A stretch of DNA of 9,292 nt, taken from Aurantimonadaceae bacterium (GTDB taxonomy: Bacteria; Pseudomonadota; Alphaproteobacteria; Rhizobiales; Rhizobiaceae). Shown here piece by piece: positions 6,978 through 9,292 of this stretch. Position numbers and translations under genes: made by a program. The first letter of the stretch is position 1. Each line of letters opens with the position of its first letter. The stretch spans positions 1-9,292 of the forward strand of contig QIIJ01000084.1 in assembly GCA_003232595.1 (NCBI GenBank), given 5' to 3'. The notes beneath the pieces are model-generated. The model was not told where the DNA came from. It made no database searches and was given only the letters and a program-made list of their open reading frames with translations.

Positions 6978-7631
6978 TTAAACCAGCCCCGCCAGCTTCC
7001 CGGCATTTGCCACCTCAATCCGCCCCCGTCGCAATACCACAAAGCCCTTTCGCTCAAATTCTTTCAGCACCCGCGAGATCACCTCACGGGCGGAACCCAG
7101 CTCTGTTGCTATTTGCTGGTGGGTTTGTTTGATCATGTCATTTTCATCGCGGTGCTGTAACAGATATTTGGCCAATCTTACATCGACCCTTTGCAGTAGC
7201 ATATCTTCCACGAACGTCATGAATTCGGCAAAACGAGAACCATAGCTGCCGAGGATAAAGTTTCGAAATACCGGGCAACGCCCCAGCAAAGCCAGAAATT
7301 CCGCCTTGGTCAGAATCACCGCCTCCACTTCTGTTTCGGTGATGCCATGGGCACTGTAACTGGCATCGGATGTCAGACAGGCGGTGGTCATCAAACAGGT
7401 CTGACCGGGCTTTACACGATACAATATCACCTCACGACCGTTTTCCGCGATTACCTCCACTCTGGCTTTACCACTGACCAGAATAAAGGCCTGGCGGCAG
7501 GAATCGCCCGGCGCGAACAGGCTTGCATTCTTCGGCAGGTTCACAGGCTGAACAAGAGTTGCCAGACGGTTGAACGCCTCATCGGGATAGTCGTCGAGCA
7601 CCTGGCGCAGTTTTTTGCGGATTTCATCCAT
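6978..7631 (-). CDS. Crp/Fnr-family transcriptional regulator, cysteine-containing
   Basis: A 217-aa regulator with the standard two-part build: a cyclic-nucleotide-binding-type beta-roll at about 20-115 (ASLFAPGDSCRQAFILVSGKARV), a dimerisation helix at about 120-160, and a Crp-type winged helix-turn-helix at 168-205. The HTH includes HQQIATELGSAREVISRVLKEF, with recognition-helix residues Ser180, Arg182, Glu183 and Arg187. The cAMP-pocket region expected as an RxA/RS-type motif instead reads PGQTCLMTTACLTSD, so cAMP is unlikely to be the ligand. Four cysteines (C45, C79, C85, C119) lie in the sensor half; there is no N-terminal FNR-type cysteine cluster. This subtype, with GETC...C in the beta-roll, recurs in proteobacteria; a thiol, redox or sulfur signal is inference. 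ATG 7629-7631 has an in-frame TAG four codons upstream, which fixes the start, although the ribosome binding site is weak. It heads a probable two-gene transcript. Confidence 0.9.
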   Translation of the reverse strand: MDEIRKKLRQVLDDYPDEAFNRLATLVQPVNLPKNASLFAPGDSCRQAFILVSGKARVEVIAENGREVILYRVKPGQTCLMTTACLTSDASYSAHGITETEVEAVILTKAEFLALLGRCPVFRNFILGSYGSRFAEFMTFVEDMLLQRVDVRLAKYLLQHRDENDMIKQTHQQIATELGSAREVISRVLKEFERKGFVVLRRGRIEVANAGKLAGLV

Positions 7632-7679
7632 TCTGCCAATCTATGCGGCTTTGGGTTTCACGCCAAATGATAATTGCCA

Positions 7680-7708
7680 TGTATAAAAATCACCGCGAAC
7701 CCTCACAA
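7680..7708 (-). promoter_or_regulatory. Candidate sigma70-type promoter of the Crp/Fnr gene
   Basis: Read on the minus strand, TTGTGA (plus coordinates 7703-7708) and TATACA (7680-7685) match -35 and -10 boxes at four of six positions each, with a 17-base spacer. A start site would fall about 40 bases before the regulator's ATG. This is found by eye and a chance match is quite possible. Confidence 0.35.
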
Positions 7709-7742
7709 AACAGCTATCGGCAATTGCATCCCGGGTTAAACG

Positions 7743-7770
7743 GTGACACAATTCAAATTCGGCCTGTATT
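7743..7770 (+). promoter_or_regulatory. Candidate promoter of cpdB
   Basis: GTGACA (7743-7748) resembles a -35 box at five of six positions. TGTATT (7765-7770), a weak -10 with four of six matches, follows after 16 bases. The implied leader of about 85 bases would contain the 7808-7824 dyad. Found by eye, low certainty. Confidence 0.28.
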
Positions 7771-7807
7771 CCAGGTAAAAAAACCGGAAGCGGGATAGAA
7801 ATTACTT

Positions 7808-7824
7808 TTGCGGATGCCGCGCAA
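7808..7824. repeat. Inverted repeat TTGCG-N7-CGCAA upstream of cpdB
   Basis: Perfect five-base arms with a seven-base centre lie about 40 bases before the cpdB start and within the region shared with the divergent Crp/Fnr gene. Size and symmetry fit an operator for a dimeric regulator, but the core differs from known CRP and FNR boxes. An inner GCGG-ATG-CCGC pairing could alternatively make an mRNA hairpin in the cpdB leader. Confidence 0.35.
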
Positions 7825-7862
7825 TACGGTTTGTGCAGGATAGCCGCCAATCCGGGAGAAAC

Positions 7863-9292
7863 ATGATGAAATACAAGTTTGATAAAATCACCCCGCTTGC
7901 ACATTTTTCCAATTCGGTTCTGTCGCGCCGCTCATTCATGGCTGGAGCAGCCGCTGCCTCGTCACTTGTCATGCTGCACCCCTATTCGGTGATGGCCAGT
8001 GAAAATACCGCGCATTTGCGTATCATGGAAACCACCGATCTGCATGTGCATGTTTATCCTTATGATTATTATCGCGACCGTCCCAATGATGCGGTTGGTC
8101 TTGCGCGCACCGCCTCGCTGATCAATGGCATCCGCGATGAAGCAACCAATTCAATGCTGCTTGACAATGGTGATTTTTTACAAGGCAACCCGATGGGCGA
8201 CTATATTGCCTATGAGCGCGGCATGAAGGAGGGTGACATGCATCCGGTCATCACCGCAATGAACTCTCTCGGCTTTGAGGCCTCGACCTTCGGTAACCAC
8301 GAGTTCAACTACGGCCTTGATTTCCTGATGAAATCGATTGCCGGGGCTAAATTCCCGATTGTTTCGGCCAATGTGGCCAAGGGCGCATTGGGCGCCAATC
8401 CGCGCGCCGATACAATGCTGGTCAAACCCTATGTCATTCTTGACAAAAAGGTTACCGATGGTGCGGGCAATGAACACTCGATCAAGGTTGGCCTGATCGG
8501 CTTTGTTCCGCCACAGATCATGAACTGGGACAAGCGTCACCTCGAAGGCAAGGTCAATACAAGGGACATCGTTGAGGCGGCCAAGGGCTGGGTGCCGGAA
8601 ATGAAGGAGGCAGGTGCAGATATCATCATTGCCCTCAGCCATTCGGGCATCGGGTCTGCGCAATATTCTGACGGCATGGAAAATGCCTCGGTGCCGCTTG
8701 CCGAAGTTGACGGCATTGATGCGTTGCTGACCGGCCACAGCCATCTGGTTTTCCCCGGCCCGAAATTCAAGGATTTTGCCGGGCTTGATCTGGAAAAGGG
8801 CACAATTCACGGCAAGCCCGCTGCAATGGGCGGTTTTTGGGGTTCCCATATGGGGCTGATTGATCTGATGCTTGAAAGAGACGGCTCGTCCTGGCGCATC
8901 GCGAGTTTTGCCAGTGAGGCGCGTTCGATATTCAAACGCGATGGTCGCAAGAAAATTCCTGTGGTGGAATCGGTGCAGTCAATCCTCGACAGTGTCAAGG
9001 TTGAACACGAGGCAACGCTCGCCTATGTGCGCCGTTCGGTCGGCAAGACCTCTGCACCACTGCAATCCTATTTTGCCCTTGTTGCCGATGACCCTTCCGT
9101 ACAGATCGTTTCCAAGGCCCAGACCTGGTATATTGCCGACATGATGAAGGGCACCGAATGGGAGGGATTGCCGATACTCTCGGCAGCTGCACCATTTAAG
9201 GCCGGTGGCCGTGGCGGACCTGAATATTACACCGACGTCGCCAAGGGCGATGTGGCGATCAAGAATGTATCCGATCTTTATCTCTATCCCAA
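7863..9292 (+). CDS. cpdB: 2',3'-cyclic-nucleotide 2'-phosphodiesterase/3'-nucleotidase, Tat-exported, 3'-truncated by window
   Basis: CpdB is a periplasmic metallophosphoesterase that opens 2',3'-cyclic nucleotides and removes the 3'-phosphate, letting the cell scavenge nucleosides and phosphate. The frame is open from 7863 to the window end: 476 codons of an expected roughly 650. A twin-arginine signal (SRRSFMAG, Arg22-Arg23) precedes a hydrophobic stretch ending in VMA|SE near residue 45. Metal-binding motifs are all present: DLHVH (Asp59, His61), DNGD (101-104), GNHE (144-147), ALSHSG (His260) and GHSH (291-294). The C-terminal 5'-nucleotidase domain starts before the edge; AAAPFKAGGRGGPEYYTDV (441-459) and VAIKNVSDLYLYP match CpdB rather than UshA. 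ATG codons at 7863 and 7866 are both possible; GGGAGA at 7854-7859 lies three and six bases upstream respectively, which mildly favours the second. It is transcribed divergently from the Crp/Fnr gene. Confidence 0.95.
   Translation, partial: MMKYKFDKITPLAHFSNSVLSRRSFMAGAAAASSLVMLHPYSVMASENTAHLRIMETTDLHVHVYPYDYYRDRPNDAVGLARTASLINGIRDEATNSMLLDNGDFLQGNPMGDYIAYERGMKEGDMHPVITAMNSLGFEASTFGNHEFNYGLDFLMKSIAGAKFPIVSANVAKGALGANPRADTMLVKPYVILDKKVTDGAGNEHSIKVGLIGFVPPQIMNWDKRHLEGKVNTRDIVEAAKGWVPEMKEAGADIIIALSHSGIGSAQYSDGMENASVPLAEVDGIDALLTGHSHLVFPGPKFKDFAGLDLEKGTIHGKPAAMGGFWGSHMGLIDLMLERDGSSWRIASFASEARSIFKRDGRKKIPVVESVQSILDSVKVEHEATLAYVRRSVGKTSAPLQSYFALVADDPSVQIVSKAQTWYIADMMKGTEWEGLPILSAAAPFKAGGRGGPEYYTDVAKGDVAIKNVSDLYLYP

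Larger units (their letters stand above)
7632..7862. promoter_or_regulatory. Divergent regulatory region between Crp/Fnr gene and cpdB
   Basis: The 231 bases between the two divergent genes must hold the promoters of both. I see no convincing gene in them; the open frame across them on the minus strand has no family resemblance and runs into cpdB. Contents: a candidate promoter for the regulator (7680-7708), a candidate promoter for cpdB (7743-7770), and a dyad TTGCG-N7-CGCAA at 7808-7824. GGGAGA at 7854-7859 is the ribosome binding site for cpdB. No textbook FNR (TTGAT-N4-ATCAA) or CRP box is present. Confidence 0.5.

Noticed and set aside
7641..7904. 87-codon minus-strand frame filling the divergent intergenic region
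   Set aside because: No ribosome binding site or family resemblance; it covers the place where both promoters must lie and overlaps the cpdB start.
8178..8849. 223-codon open frame on the minus strand opposite cpdB
   Set aside because: Shadow of cpdB; the plus-strand protein has all its metal-binding motifs across this span.

Overview
The window reads as chromosomal DNA of an alphaproteobacterium, most likely Hyphomicrobiales (Rhizobiales). The choline dehydrogenase, nicotinate phosphoribosyltransferase and Crp/Fnr regulator all look like rhizobial/Brucella-type proteins. GC content is moderate, roughly 50% by eye. This placement rests on remembered family resemblance; no search was run.

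Layout. (1) 1-1606, + strand: betA, choline dehydrogenase. It is cut by the left window edge and broken by a frameshift at about 525-532 that looks exactly like one extra GC dinucleotide. (2) 1685-4512, + strand: a two-gene unit made of a 772-aa, 12-TM RND/MMPL-type exporter and a 170-aa secreted protein of unknown function, whose ATG overlaps the exporter's stop (ATGA). (3) 4621-5925, + strand: pncB (NAD salvage), followed by a plausible intrinsic terminator. (4) 5926-6187: a gene-free, hairpin-rich region between converging genes. (5) 7631 back to 6188, - strand: a Crp/Fnr-family regulator followed 34 bases later by a 251-aa single-TM coiled-coil protein I do not recognise; the two are probably co-transcribed. 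(6) 7632-7862: a divergent promoter region. (7) 7863 to the right edge, + strand: cpdB, a Tat-exported periplasmic 2',3'-cyclic nucleotide phosphodiesterase/3'-nucleotidase, truncated by the window end.

How the genes fit together. betA would convert choline to betaine aldehyde for osmoprotection, but as read here it cannot make a full-length enzyme. The exporter and secreted protein probably work together in the envelope. pncB makes nicotinate mononucleotide and cpdB scavenges nucleotides in the periplasm; both are salvage functions, but nothing shows that they are co-regulated. The Crp/Fnr protein has an unusual set of cysteines and no recognisable cAMP-binding arginine-serine motif, so it may sense redox or sulfur chemistry. 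Its partner is the membrane coiled-coil protein.

No tRNA, rRNA, CRISPR array, insertion sequence or integrase was seen. I found no convincing new defence or mobile system. The least explained parts are the Crp/Fnr plus coiled-coil pair, the coupled exporter and secreted-protein pair, and the cluster of five inverted repeats at 6092-6177.
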